A stretch of 64,000 nt of DNA from JAZGER01 sp036480335 (GCA_036480335.1 JAZGGH010000080.1:1-64000), one strand, 5' to 3'. Numbered from the stretch's first letter, positions 17,091 through 26,732 are shown. Notes: generated by a model not told the origin, from the sequence alone. Numbers and translations: made by a program.

Positions 17091-17128
17091 GGAATCTCTG
17101 ATAGTCAGATTCAAGGCGTAGAGATTCC
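17091..17128. terminator. Hairpin between convergent CHASE2 kinase and purA genes
   Basis: GGAATCTCT (17091-17099) pairs with AGAGATTCC (17120-17128). It sits between two converging genes, so a bidirectional terminator role is plausible, though there is no strong T-run. It also resembles the ends of the repeat at 19857-19939, so it may instead be a short relative of that element. Confidence 0.4.
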
Positions 17129-17138
17129 TTAGGCAATA

Positions 17139-18431
17139 TTAGCTAAACGGATGCTTTTTAATGATCGTTTCAGCCCGGTCTGGCCCTGTCGAAATAATAT
17201 CAATCGGAGTCTCGCATAGCTCTTCAATTTTCGCCAGATAAGCTTTTGCGGCCTGCGGCAAATCATCTACGGATTTCGCACCGACTGTTGATTCACTCCA
17301 GCCAGGCATATCGATGTACACCGGCTCACACTGTTCAAACAGATCAGCGCCAACCGGTGGCACATCAACTTCCTGTCCATTGAGCCCGTAGGCAACACAA
17401 ATGCGAAGCATCTTCATACCATCAAGCACATCCAGCTTGGTAATACACAGGCCAGTCACACTGTTCAGAATAAGTGAGCGGCGCAATGCAACCGCATCAA
17501 GCCAGCCACAACGTCTCTGTCGACCCGTAGTCGCACCGAATTCATGTCCTTTCTCACCCAGGTGATTGCCATCGTCATCAAACAATTCTGTTGGGAAAGG
17601 GCCGGCACCGACTCGCGTTGTGTATGCCTTGACGATACCCACCACATAATCCAGTGAGCAGGGACCTACACCGCTGCCGCAGGCAGCTCCACCCGCAGTC
17701 GTATTCGACGAAGTCACGTAGGGATAAGTACCATGATCAATATCCAGCAGTGCACCCTGCGCACCTTCAAACATAATACCTTCGCCGTCTTTTTTCAAAC
17801 GATGCAGGGTACCCGGCACATCTTCCACCATGGGCGCAATCTGTTCAGCCTGGGTTAGTGCTTCATCCAGAACCTGCTGATAATCCACAGCATCTGCCTT
17901 GAAATAATTTACCAGCGCATAATTGTGATATTCCATCACTTCCTGCAGGCGTTTCGCCAGGTGTTTCTCATCCAGCATTTCACCCAGGCGGATACCACGA
18001 CGAGAAACTTTATCTTCGTAAGTCGGGCCAATACCACGGCCGGTAGTGCCGATTGCTTTCTTGCCACGCGCCACTTCACGCGCCTGATCAAGGGCAATAT
18101 GGTAGGGAAGAATAACCGGGCAGGATTCACTGATACCGATTCGCTCACGTGCCGGCACACCGCCTTTTTCCAGCATAGCAACTTCTTCCAGTAATGCTGT
18201 TGGTGACACAACCACCCCATTGCCAATCAGGCATCTGACATTCTCACGCAATACGCCAGATGGAATCAGGTGCAATATCGTTTTTTTTCCCTCAATGACT
18301 AATGTATGGCCAGCATTATGTCCACCCTGAAAACGCACCACTGCAGCGGCACGATCTGTTAGCAGATCAACAATTTTTCCCTTACCTTCATCACCCCACT
18401 GGGTGCCGATAACAACTACACTCTTTCCCAT
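17139..18431 (-). CDS. purA: Adenylosuccinate synthetase
   Basis: GTP-dependent joining of IMP and aspartate, the first committed step to AMP. The 430 residues begin with the family motif VVVIGTQWGDEGKGKIVD (P-loop with catalytic Asp), followed by FQGGHNAGHTLV, GTTGRGIGPTYEDK, and the GTP-binding TTGRQRRCGWLD region. Length is standard. It is last in the hfq-hflX-hflKC-hisZ-purA string and lies 20 bp after hisZ. Confidence 0.97.
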   Translation of the reverse strand: MGKSVVVIGTQWGDEGKGKIVDLLTDRAAAVVRFQGGHNAGHTLVIEGKKTILHLIPSGVLRENVRCLIGNGVVVSPTALLEEVAMLEKGGVPARERIGISESCPVILPYHIALDQAREVARGKKAIGTTGRGIGPTYEDKVSRRGIRLGEMLDEKHLAKRLQEVMEYHNYALVNYFKADAVDYQQVLDEALTQAEQIAPMVEDVPGTLHRLKKDGEGIMFEGAQGALLDIDHGTYPYVTSSNTTAGGAACGSGVGPCSLDYVVGIVKAYTTRVGAGPFPTELFDDDGNHLGEKGHEFGATTGRQRRCGWLDAVALRRSLILNSVTGLCITKLDVLDGMKMLRICVAYGLNGQEVDVPPVGADLFEQCEPVYIDMPGWSESTVGAKSVDDLPQAAKAYLAKIEELCETPIDIISTGPDRAETIIKKHPFS

Positions 18432-18451
18432 GACTCTTTTACCTTAAATAT

Positions 18452-19648
18452 TTAATTTCGTTGACCGACTGTCCACTTCTCACCCTGTTTCTGCAGCACC
18501 CTGTCATAATCTGACAGTGAATAAGCTGCATCAATATCCGTCAGGAGATAAGCTACTCGTTCACCTTGCTCACGTAATGCACGAATCTGTTCGTGCAAAT
18601 TATTATCAGCAATACAGGGTGCCAGTATGCCAGGCTTTTCCATTCTGGCTTTGCGACCACCGAGTTGCATTAACGTCGCAAGATCAGCACTGAAACCGGT
18701 TGCTGGTCTGGCCCGCCCAAAATAACGACCAATATCATCATAGCGTCCACCGCGCGCAATTTCCTGTCCACGTTCGGCAACAAAGGCTGCAAACACAACT
18801 CCGGTCTGATACTGATACCCTCTTAATTCAGCAAGATCGAAATTCAATGATAAATCAGGAATGCAGCCACGCAGCAAATCAGCAATATCGCTGAGATTAT
18901 CCAGTGCCGCTTTTGCCGCAGGGCTGCAACCCTGCAGGCGTTGTCTCGCTTCATCGAGAGTCGACCGGTCACCATTGAGTTCAGCCAGACATGACACTCT
19001 AGCTTTGTGTTCAGCAGAAATATCAATGTCTGCCAAAAGCTGGCTGATTTCCGGCAGTGCCTTGCGTTGCAAAGCATCAAAAAGAAACGTTTCCTGCTCA
19101 TCTGTAAGACCTGCTTCTTCAGCAAGTGCCCGGTAAATACCGACATGCCCAAGATCAACATGCACATTCTCAATACCGGTCAACATGAGCGTTTCCAGCA
19201 TTAACTGCAAAATCTCAACATCACTTTCCGGACCAGCATGGCCAAAGATCTCGGCCCCGAGCTGAATCGGACAACGCGATCCCGTTGCGGTATCAGCACG
19301 AGTATGCATCACAGCGCCCAGATAACACAGGCGACTGGGGCCATCTGATTTCAGTGAATGTGCATCAATGCGTGCTGCCTGTGGGGTCATATCAGCACGC
19401 AAGCCCAGCAGTCTGCCAGATAACTGATCGACCAGTTTGAATGTTTTTAAATCCAGCTCGTTGCCACTGCCTGTCAGCAAGGCATCTAGATATTCAATAA
19501 AAGGAGGCTGAATCAGGTCATAACCCCAGCTTCGATACAAATCCAGAACAGCCCGACGTAATTGTTCGAGCTGTCTTGCCTGATCCGGTAATAACTCCTC
19601 AACACCGTCCGGCAACAACCAGGGATTCTGCTTATATTTTATCATCAT
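18452..19648 (-). CDS. hisZ: ATP phosphoribosyltransferase regulatory subunit
   Basis: HisZ is a class II histidyl-tRNA-synthetase-like protein without aminoacylation activity that binds the short form of HisG and makes it histidine-sensitive. The start at 19648 overlaps the stop of the DUF2065 gene (ATGA), and the protein then opens MMIKYKQNPWLLPDGVEELLP, as the family does; a start ten codons further upstream is possible but unlikely. Motif-like segments are RADMTPQAARIDA and a C-terminal GGRYDDIGRYFG. About 398 residues, normal for HisZ and shorter than HisS-type synthetases, with no anticodon-binding domain. Presence of HisZ implies a short-form HisG elsewhere in the genome. Confidence 0.93.
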   Translation of the reverse strand: MMIKYKQNPWLLPDGVEELLPDQARQLEQLRRAVLDLYRSWGYDLIQPPFIEYLDALLTGSGNELDLKTFKLVDQLSGRLLGLRADMTPQAARIDAHSLKSDGPSRLCYLGAVMHTRADTATGSRCPIQLGAEIFGHAGPESDVEILQLMLETLMLTGIENVHVDLGHVGIYRALAEEAGLTDEQETFLFDALQRKALPEISQLLADIDISAEHKARVSCLAELNGDRSTLDEARQRLQGCSPAAKAALDNLSDIADLLRGCIPDLSLNFDLAELRGYQYQTGVVFAAFVAERGQEIARGGRYDDIGRYFGRARPATGFSADLATLMQLGGRKARMEKPGILAPCIADNNLHEQIRALREQGERVAYLLTDIDAAYSLSDYDRVLQKQGEKWTVGQRN

Positions 19649-19836
19649 CGCACCAGATACAATAAACCCACACCACACAGCATACTGACCAGACCCGTCA
19701 TTCTTATCGCCTGATCATCCATTTCTGACATCGTTTCCAGCATTTTACGCAAAACATCCGGTTTAACAAAAGGAATAATGCCTTCTATCACCAGCACTAG
19801 CGCAATGGCTGTCAACAATTCTTGCCACACGATCAA
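19645..19836 (-). CDS. DUF2065 small membrane protein (YjeT-like)
   Basis: The 63-residue protein has two hydrophobic helices (ELLTAIALVLVIEGIIPFV and GLVSMLCGVGLLYLV) joined by a short charged segment, and matches DUF2065/YjeT in size and sequence pattern. It sits between hflC and hisZ, the usual place for this family. The gene overlaps hisZ by 4 bp. Function is unknown; the conserved location next to the HflKC complex suggests an envelope role, but this is inference. Confidence 0.85.
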   Translation of the reverse strand: MIVWQELLTAIALVLVIEGIIPFVKPDVLRKMLETMSEMDDQAIRMTGLVSMLCGVGLLYLVR

Positions 19837-19856
19837 ATACCACAGGAATCAGTTAG

Positions 19857-19939
19857 GGAACCTCTGATTAATTCTGAAGCGACTATGAAGCTGGCCATTC
19901 TAAGTGCAAGATACGATTTCATGATTGATCAGAGGCTCC
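19857..19939. repeat. 83-bp element with terminal inverted repeats
   Basis: GGAACCTCTGATTAAT at the left end is matched by the complement of ATTGATCAGAGGCTCC at the right end, with three mismatches. It exactly fills most of the gap between hflC and the DUF2065 gene and ends next to the hflC stop codon. The structure is that of a miniature inverted-repeat element; it could also act as a hairpin within the operon transcript. Confidence 0.55.
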
Positions 19940-20806
19940 TTAAGGATTCCCTGCACCATTAAAGTAATTGAAGAATTCGCTATCCGGTTCCAGAACCAGC
20001 AGGTCACGCCCTTTTGAGAAAGTTTTCTTATAAGCATTCAGGCTGCGAGTAAACGCGTAGAATTCCTTATCCTTCGTATAGGCTTTGGCATAAGTGTCTG
20101 CCGCCATCGCATCACCGGCACCACGCACTTTTTCAGCTTCACTATAAGCGTCAGCCTGAATGATCTGTTGCTGGCGATCCGCATCAGCTCGAATACGTTC
20201 TGCGGCTTCAAAACCTTCAGAACGAAATTCCTTTGCCACTCTGGCCCGCTCAGCTTTCATACGCCGATAGACCGAATCACTGACTTCATCCGGCAGATCA
20301 ATACGTTTCACACGCACATCCACAATCGACATGCCTATCTGTAGAGCTTGCTCATTCACGTCTTTGGTGAGGGCAACCATAATTTCCTGACGCTCGCCAG
20401 AGATAGCCTCGTTAATGGTTCGTTTACTGAACTGGGCACGCATACCATCCTTGATAATCTGTTCAAGACGCCGCCTGGCCTGGCGCTCATCGCCCTGCAC
20501 TGCCGTGTAAAACCGACCAACATCCGCAATTCGCCACATGACGAAAGAATCGACAATGACATTCTTTTTCTCTACCGTCAGGAAACGTTCCGGATCAACA
20601 TCCAGCGTCAGTAAACGGCCATCGAACTTGCGCACATTGTTGATAAATGGAACCTTGAAATGCAGGCCAGGTTTGATGTCTGAATTACGAATTTCACCCA
20701 GCCTGAAAACAATGGCCTTTTCCCATTCAGTCACAGTAAACATGGAGAGAAAAGCCAGCATTGCAGCAAGCAACAAAACAACAATCAATGGGCTTTTATT
20801 TATCAT
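19940..20806 (-). CDS. hflC: HflC, subunit of the FtsH-modulating HflKC complex
   Basis: The 288-residue SPFH/prohibitin-family protein has one N-terminal transmembrane helix (PLIVVLLLAAMLAFLSMF), the stomatin-like domain (WEKAIVFRLGEIRN, KPGLHFKVPFINNVRKFD), and a coiled-coil Ala/Glu-rich region (FEAAERIRADADRQQQIIQADA). HflK and HflC form a periplasmic cage around the FtsH protease and restrain it. The start codon overlaps the hflK stop by one base (TGATG). Full length. Confidence 0.95.
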   Translation of the reverse strand: MINKSPLIVVLLLAAMLAFLSMFTVTEWEKAIVFRLGEIRNSDIKPGLHFKVPFINNVRKFDGRLLTLDVDPERFLTVEKKNVIVDSFVMWRIADVGRFYTAVQGDERQARRRLEQIIKDGMRAQFSKRTINEAISGERQEIMVALTKDVNEQALQIGMSIVDVRVKRIDLPDEVSDSVYRRMKAERARVAKEFRSEGFEAAERIRADADRQQQIIQADAYSEAEKVRGAGDAMAADTYAKAYTKDKEFYAFTRSLNAYKKTFSKGRDLLVLEPDSEFFNYFNGAGNP

Positions 20807-22032
20807 CAGCGCGGCTCCCTGGAATTACGACTATTCTTGACAGTGCCAGTAGCACTTCGTCCTGCTGAGGATTGTAGAGATTTGGAAGTCCGCCCCGACG
20901 GACCTGAACCTTGCGATGTATAGGCAGGCTCAGCCTTATTTTCCAGCAATTTATCAATCGGTAAATACATCAGGTTATTGCTACTATCACTGTCCATAAT
21001 TACCTTGTTACTGGACGATAATACGGATTCAATGGTATCAATATAGAGGCGCTTTCGGGTCACTTCCGGCGCTTTCTTATATTCAACCAGTAATGCAGAA
21101 AAACGATTCGCTTCACCTTCGGCTTTTGCAATCACTGCTGAGCGATAACCTTCAGCTTCCTGAGTTTGGCGAGCGGCAGCACCACGTGCACGCGGGATGA
21201 TTTCATTCGCATAAGCTTCCGCTTCATTTTTGTAACGCTCCTTGTCTTCACGCGCCTTGATGGCATCTGAAAAAGCACTCTGCACTTCTTCTGGTGGCTG
21301 TGCATCAACCAGATTAACATCTGAAACCATCAAGCCGCTGTTATAGGCGTCCAGAATAGCCTGCATCAAACTTTTGGTTTTTGTGACCAGTTCAGTTCTA
21401 CCTTCCTTGAGCACAAAATCCATTTTGCTTTTGCCGACCACTTCACGTACAGCGCTTTCAGCAACCTGCCGTATAACAGCCTGAGGTTCACGTACCGAGA
21501 AGAGAAAATGTCGGGCATCGCTCACCTGATACTGAATAGCAAGCTGGATATTGACGATATTTTCATCTTCGGTCAGCATCAATGCTTCACGCGTCACAAT
21601 CGCTCCACCCTGACCACTGTCGCTCTCACGATAACCGATTTCTTCGGTACGCCGTTCGTCAACATTGACCACTTCAACCTGATCTATCATCGGTATACGC
21701 CAGTGAGGTCCAGGCGTAGTGGCTGTGTGGAACTTGCCTAATCGCAACACAATTCCCTGACGACCCGCATCAACAATATAAAAGCCGCTCGCTGCCCAAA
21801 CCACAAAGCCAACCAGCAAAATCACACCCAGACCGGCAAAAGCCGAACCGCTGCCGGTACCGCCACTGCTGCCCGAACCACTGCCACCACCCTTGCCGCC
21901 AAACAGGCCGCTGAGTTTTTTCTGGGCTTTGCGTACTACTTCATCCAGATCAGGCGGTCCCTGATCATTTTTGTTTCCCCCATTATTACCCCAGGGGTCC
22001 TTGTTATCGCCACCCGGCTGATTCCAGGCCAT
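20806..22032 (-). CDS. hflK: HflK, subunit of the FtsH-modulating HflKC complex
   Basis: The 408-residue protein has the Gly/Pro/Asn-rich cytoplasmic N-terminus typical of HflK (MAWNQPGGDNKDPWGN), a glycine-serine linker, a transmembrane helix near residues 68-88 (LGVILLVGFVVWAASGFYIV), the SPFH domain (GRQGIVLRLGKFHT, PGPHWRIPMIDQVE) and a helical C-terminal part (AKAEGEANRFSALLVEYK). The tail is Ser/Arg-rich. It works with HflC in the inner membrane. It is directly followed by hflC and preceded by hflX. Confidence 0.95.
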   Translation of the reverse strand: MAWNQPGGDNKDPWGNNGGNKNDQGPPDLDEVVRKAQKKLSGLFGGKGGGSGSGSSGGTGSGSAFAGLGVILLVGFVVWAASGFYIVDAGRQGIVLRLGKFHTATTPGPHWRIPMIDQVEVVNVDERRTEEIGYRESDSGQGGAIVTREALMLTEDENIVNIQLAIQYQVSDARHFLFSVREPQAVIRQVAESAVREVVGKSKMDFVLKEGRTELVTKTKSLMQAILDAYNSGLMVSDVNLVDAQPPEEVQSAFSDAIKAREDKERYKNEAEAYANEIIPRARGAAARQTQEAEGYRSAVIAKAEGEANRFSALLVEYKKAPEVTRKRLYIDTIESVLSSSNKVIMDSDSSNNLMYLPIDKLLENKAEPAYTSQGSGPSGRTSKSLQSSAGRSATGTVKNSRNSREPR

Positions 22033-22105
22033 GTGATACTCCCGTTGTTACTAATAAAAAATGTCACATTGACTGCACACATCAATGTAACCGAATAAGG
22101 TGATT

Positions 22106-23422
22106 TTATTGACCTGACTGCTTGCCCGCAAGCAGTGATTGATCCGGATGCTCAAAGAGTGGACAAACAATACCTTCCGAGTCAAGTATTCTGTCCAGTT
22201 CCTGACGGCCAATCTGAACACTCATCCACCAGCCGCCATCAATATCGGGACGATCGTCTGTGACTTCACCCAATTGATAAATTCTCGCTCGTAAACGTCC
22301 ATTCGCCGAAGGGATATTCAACCAGCCAACCGCTCTGTCTGGCTGAAACACCTGGCCGATGGCTTCAACCAGTTCATTGATACCCTCTCCACTAATAGCT
22401 GAACACCAGATCCGTTGCTGTCCATCAGCATCTGTCTTCACCGCTGCCGACTCACCACTCAGATCAATCTTATTGTAAACGAGCAGCTGTTTGACCGAAT
22501 CAGCGCCGATAGATTGCAGCACTTCATTCACCTGTTCAACCCGCAATTGTCGGTCTTCATCGTGAGCATCAATCACATGTATCAATAAATCTGCCTGAAT
22601 CGTCTCTTCCAGAGTCGAGCGAAAGGCCGCCACTAGTTCATGCGGTAAATTCCGCACAAAACCAACGGTATCAGCCAGTACGACAGCTCCGACACCCGGT
22701 AAATCAAGCCGCCTCAGGGTCGGATCCAGTGTCGCAAATAACTGGTCAGCCGCATAGACTGTGGCACCACACAGGTAATTGAACAATGTCGATTTACCCG
22801 CATTGGTATACCCCACCAGCGAAATAGTGGGCACTTCAGCTCGCACTCTGGAACGGCGTCCCTGCTCACGCTGCTTACGTACCTTTTCAAGACGCTGATG
22901 AATGTGTTTGATACGCACAGCGAGCAGGCGTCGATCCGTTTCCAGCTGGGTTTCACCCGGTCCACGTAAGCCGATACCGCCCTTCTGGCGCTCCAGATGG
23001 GTCCAGCCTCGAACCAAGCGTGTCGAAAGATGTTGTAACTGGGCAAGCTCAACCTGAAGTTTACCCTCAAATGAGCGCGCGCGCTGGGCAAAAATATCAA
23101 GGATAAGACCATTTCGATCCAGCACCCGGCATTCAAACAACTTTTCCAGATTACGTTCCTGACTTGGCGACAGAGCATGATTAAACAGCACAACATCTGC
23201 CTCAACTGCCTTCAGTCTTGCTGATATTTCATCCGCCTTACCGCGACCGATAAAATATTTTGCATCAGGCGCAGGCCGACTACCGGTAATCGTATCGACA
23301 GGCTTTACACCTGCAGACCGAACCAGATCAGTAAATTCAAGAAGATCATCCCTGTCAGATAATCCAGGGAGATCTATATGAACCAGAATAGCGGACTCGC
23401 CGCTCCGTGGACGCTCAAACAA
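22106..23422 (-). CDS. hflX: GTPase HflX
   Basis: The 438-residue ribosome-associated GTPase splits stalled ribosomes, for example after heat stress. An N-terminal HflX domain (with IGRGKADEI and LSPSQERNLEK), a coiled region, then the G domain with P-loop GYTNAGKST, switch DTVGFVRNLP and NKID are present. The start is a TTG (MFERPRSGESAILVHI aligns with the family start) without a convincing Shine-Dalgarno sequence, suggesting weak or coupled translation behind hfq, which ends 46 bp upstream. Confidence 0.94.
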   Translation of the reverse strand: MFERPRSGESAILVHIDLPGLSDRDDLLEFTDLVRSAGVKPVDTITGSRPAPDAKYFIGRGKADEISARLKAVEADVVLFNHALSPSQERNLEKLFECRVLDRNGLILDIFAQRARSFEGKLQVELAQLQHLSTRLVRGWTHLERQKGGIGLRGPGETQLETDRRLLAVRIKHIHQRLEKVRKQREQGRRSRVRAEVPTISLVGYTNAGKSTLFNYLCGATVYAADQLFATLDPTLRRLDLPGVGAVVLADTVGFVRNLPHELVAAFRSTLEETIQADLLIHVIDAHDEDRQLRVEQVNEVLQSIGADSVKQLLVYNKIDLSGESAAVKTDADGQQRIWCSAISGEGINELVEAIGQVFQPDRAVGWLNIPSANGRLRARIYQLGEVTDDRPDIDGGWWMSVQIGRQELDRILDSEGIVCPLFEHPDQSLLAGKQSGQ

Positions 23423-23467
23423 AATATATTATCAGAACTCTGAAGGCGGACCTGCCATCGCCTTCAG

Positions 23468-23734
23468 TTAGATATTGCCCGGTTCAGGTTTGTCATTCGT
23501 CGCAGCTTCCTGATCGTTTGTTGGCATGCGCACATTCCTGGCAGGAACAATCGTCGAGATAGCATGTTTATATACCATTTGACTGACGCTGTTTTTTAGC
23601 AAAACAACGAATTGATCAAATGACTCTACCTGACCTTGTAATTTAATTCCGTTCACCAGATAAATGGCAACCGGAACACGCTCTTTACGTAAGGTATTCA
23701 GGAATGGATCCTGCAGTGACTGCCCTTTGGCCAT
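23468..23734 (-). CDS. hfq: RNA chaperone Hfq
   Basis: The Sm-like hexameric chaperone brings small RNAs and mRNAs together. Start at ATG 23734, with AAGGAG well placed upstream, giving 88 residues: MAKGQSLQDPFLNTLRKERV, Sm1 and Sm2 motifs (IKLQGQVESFDQFVVLLKN, YKHAISTIVP). A much longer reading frame to 23842 is an artefact. The short acidic tail (NDQEAATNDKPEPGNI) is variable in the family. Position between miaA and hflX is the conserved one. Confidence 0.97.
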   Translation of the reverse strand: MAKGQSLQDPFLNTLRKERVPVAIYLVNGIKLQGQVESFDQFVVLLKNSVSQMVYKHAISTIVPARNVRMPTNDQEAATNDKPEPGNI

Positions 23735-23955
23735 GTCAGTTCTCCTTCTTCTCGTTACGTGCACCAAAACTTCTCTCCCGCAAAACGCGTACTTGTAATA
23801 ATACAGGGGAAATTTGACAATCCCTGTGGCTGACGTCTGCAATGGACAAGCTTGCGTTCCTGAATAAGGAACAATAATTAATGCGTATAATCATGATTTT
23901 ATGGGTAATAAATTTTTTGTGTTTTCAATTGTTCACAGAACTTACAGGCGCGAGT

Positions 23956-24915
23956 CTAGCATAACCTTTTCTGAACTGCGCGCTCTGTGCAGATCAATTT
24001 CAACTTTTTTTTTGTCTCTTCAGTATCGCCCGGATTAAGCCAGTGCGCATCCTGCTCACTGCGCAACCAGGTCAATTGCCGTTTTGCATACTGTCGAGTA
24101 GCTATTTTGGCCTTTTCTACCCATTCATCTTCTGCCAGATCACCCGCCAGAAATTGCCACGCCTGGCGATAGCCAACCGCTCTCATTGCAGGCAGTTCAG
24201 CATATAAATCTTCTCGCTGGAACAATTGTCTGACCTCATTCAGAAAACCCGCCTGTAGCATATTGTCAAAACGTACATTAATTCGTTGATGCAACAATGC
24301 ACGGTCATCCGCAGAGAGAATCAGTTTTAAATACTGATGAGAGTTATCCGCTACCACACCCTGATCAAAAAATTCAGAGAGGGGTTTACCTGTCAGGTGA
24401 TAGACTTCAAGGGCACGCAAAATACGCTGCGGGTCATTAGGATGAATACGCTGCGCCGCCATTGGATCTACCACCGTCAATTCATCATGCAAGGCCTGCA
24501 GGCCTTGCTGCTGCAATCGCTCATCCAGTTGTTTGCGCAACACGGCATCTGCCGCGGGTAATGCCGACAAACCCTTTTCCAGAGCGCGGAAATAGAGCAT
24601 CGTGCCACCCACCAGTAAAGGAATGCGTCCATTTGCAGTAATTGCCTGCATCTCCCTTAGTGCATCACTCACAAATTCTGCTGCCGAGTACGGCTGTACC
24701 GGATCACGAATATCAATCAGTCGGTGCGGCGCAATGCGTAAAGTTTCTTCGTCAGGTTTAGCCGTGCCAATATCCATGCCACGGTAAACAAGTGCTGAAT
24801 CAACGCTAATAATATCAACAGGAAAATGTTTGGCCAGTTCAACGGCCAGGCCAGTTTTTCCGGAGGCAGTCGGCCCCATTAACAGAATTGCCAGTGGCCG
24901 TGTATCAACAGACAT
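23956..24915 (-). CDS. miaA: tRNA dimethylallyltransferase
   Basis: Adds the isopentenyl group to A37 of tRNAs that read UNN codons. The start at 24915 (MSVDTRPLAILLMGP, 319 residues) is chosen because it overlaps the mutL stop by one base (TAATG); the frame is open further upstream inside mutL. P-loop GPTASGKTGLA, substrate-binding SVDSALVYRGMDIGTAKP, and VGGTMLYFRAL, NDPQRILRALEVY and RAVGYRQAW are all present. A 221-bp AT-rich gap to hfq may hold the hfq promoter. Confidence 0.96.
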   Translation of the reverse strand: MSVDTRPLAILLMGPTASGKTGLAVELAKHFPVDIISVDSALVYRGMDIGTAKPDEETLRIAPHRLIDIRDPVQPYSAAEFVSDALREMQAITANGRIPLLVGGTMLYFRALEKGLSALPAADAVLRKQLDERLQQQGLQALHDELTVVDPMAAQRIHPNDPQRILRALEVYHLTGKPLSEFFDQGVVADNSHQYLKLILSADDRALLHQRINVRFDNMLQAGFLNEVRQLFQREDLYAELPAMRAVGYRQAWQFLAGDLAEDEWVEKAKIATRQYAKRQLTWLRSEQDAHWLNPGDTEETKKKLKLICTERAVQKRLC

Positions 24916-26732
24916 TACTGCCCCCGCAGAAACAGCTTGTCCAGCGCATCCATTGTCATCACTGTCCAGGTAGGGCGTCCATGATTGCATTGGCCACTGC
25001 GCTCGGTGCGCTCCATATCCCGCAATAAGGCATTCATTTCTACCAGCGTCAGCTGCCGGTTAGCTCTTACCGAGCCATGACAGGCCATGGTTGACAACAA
25101 CTCGTTAATGGTTTCTTCGATGCGCCGGGTCTGCCCGTATTCAAGCAGGTCGGATAACACATCACGCAACAGCGTTTCAACATTGCCTTTTGCCAGCAGT
25201 GCAGGCAACTGACGGATCACCAGTTGTTCCGGTCCCAGCCGATCAATTTCAAAGCCAAGACCGGTAAACCAGTCTTGTCTTTCCTCCGCCAGATCGGCTT
25301 CGCGCTGACTCACGGATAAGGTCAGGGGAACCAGCAAAGGTTGTGAACGAATACCTTCACCCTGCCAGGATTTTTTCAGATATTCATAAGTAATTCTTTC
25401 GTGCGCGGCATGCATATCGACCAGAATCAAACCCTGGGAATTTTCTGCCAGGATATAGATTCCCCTAAGCTGCGCCAGCGCATAACCCAGCGGGGGTATA
25501 TCCCCGTTATCATCGACTACTTGAGTCGCAACAGATGAAGCTGCTGACGGCGGGGTCGGGTGTAATTTTGCATATTGTGTCAATTGTTCATTGACCTGCG
25601 GCAGGGGCATACTGCGCTGCGCCCCACCCTGGAAGCCTGATGGATAACTCACCGCTGCAGCACCCGTTTGGTAGCTCGCAGCCGATGCCGACGAAGCAGG
25701 CGTCGCCACAGATACAGATTCCTCGGCAGCAGGTCGTACATCAGCAAGACCTGCGTGCAGCGTTCTATAAATAAAATCATGCACCAGACGGCTATCACGA
25801 AAACGCACCTCATGCTTTGCCGGATGGGCATTAACATCTACGGCTCGTGGGTCCATTTCCAGATACAGCACAAAAGCTGGATGCCGTCCGTGAAACAGCA
25901 CATCCCGATAGGCCTGGCGCACCGCATGGGCGACCAGTTTATCGCGCACCATGCGACCATTGACGAAAAAATACTGCATATCTGCCTGTGCTCGGGAAAA
26001 GGCCGGCAAGCCGACCCAGCCATGCAGCTGATAATCAGTCACCGACTGATCCAGATGAATACATTGGGAGAAAAAAGCCTCGCCACAGATTTCCTGGATA
26101 CGACGACCCTGCTCTTCAAAAAGTGCGCCTGCTGCCAGTTGCAACACAGCTTTCTGGCCTCGCTTCAAATGAATAGCAACATCCGCCCGGCTCAGCGCGA
26201 TGCGCTGCACCACCCCTTCGATGTGCTTATATTCAGTGTTGTCGGCACGCAGAAACTTGCGTCGGGCCGGAACATTATAAAACAGGTCACGGACTTCAAT
26301 CGTGGTACCCTGTGCATGTGCAGCGGGCTTGGGAGCTGCAGATTGCTCACTGCCATCACTCTGAATCTGCCAGGCCTGGTCGCTGTCTTTTTCGCACGAA
26401 GTCAGTGTTAATCTGGATACTGATGCAATACTGGGCAGGGCTTCGCCACGAAAACCCAGACTGGCGACACGCTCCAGCTCCTCCAGCGAGGCAATCTTGC
26501 TGGTGGCATGCCGCGACAGCGCTAACGCCAGGTCTTCCCTGTGTATTCCCAGGCCATTGTCACGGATACGAATCAGGCGCTTGCCACCTTCTTCAATATC
26601 AATATCAATACGGCTTGCGCCCGCATCGAGACTATTTTCAAGCAATTCCTTGACCACGGAAGCAGGTCTTTCGACAACCTCTCCGGCGGCAATCTGGTTG
26701 ATCAGACGAGTATCTAACGAGTGTATGCGCAT
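24915..26732 (-). CDS. mutL: DNA mismatch repair protein MutL (endonuclease-type)
   Basis: The 605-residue protein couples mismatch recognition by MutS to strand incision. The GHKL ATPase N-terminus has INQIAAGEVVERPASVVKEL, NSLDAGASRI, DNGLGI and GFRGEALPSI. The C-terminal dimer domain carries DMHAAHERITYE, matching the endonuclease motif DQHA(X)2E(X)4E except for Q to M, together with ACHGSVRAN and QCNHGRPTW, further metal-site motifs of nicking MutL proteins. This suggests that the protein nicks DNA itself and that the organism may lack MutH, unlike Escherichia coli. It is followed at once by miaA. Confidence 0.95.
   Translation of the reverse strand: MRIHSLDTRLINQIAAGEVVERPASVVKELLENSLDAGASRIDIDIEEGGKRLIRIRDNGLGIHREDLALALSRHATSKIASLEELERVASLGFRGEALPSIASVSRLTLTSCEKDSDQAWQIQSDGSEQSAAPKPAAHAQGTTIEVRDLFYNVPARRKFLRADNTEYKHIEGVVQRIALSRADVAIHLKRGQKAVLQLAAGALFEEQGRRIQEICGEAFFSQCIHLDQSVTDYQLHGWVGLPAFSRAQADMQYFFVNGRMVRDKLVAHAVRQAYRDVLFHGRHPAFVLYLEMDPRAVDVNAHPAKHEVRFRDSRLVHDFIYRTLHAGLADVRPAAEESVSVATPASSASAASYQTGAAAVSYPSGFQGGAQRSMPLPQVNEQLTQYAKLHPTPPSAASSVATQVVDDNGDIPPLGYALAQLRGIYILAENSQGLILVDMHAAHERITYEYLKKSWQGEGIRSQPLLVPLTLSVSQREADLAEERQDWFTGLGFEIDRLGPEQLVIRQLPALLAKGNVETLLRDVLSDLLEYGQTRRIEETINELLSTMACHGSVRANRQLTLVEMNALLRDMERTERSGQCNHGRPTWTVMTMDALDKLFLRGQ

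Noticed and set aside
25668..26411. 247-codon plus-strand ORF
   Set aside because: Antisense shadow of mutL; its sequence has no domain pattern.
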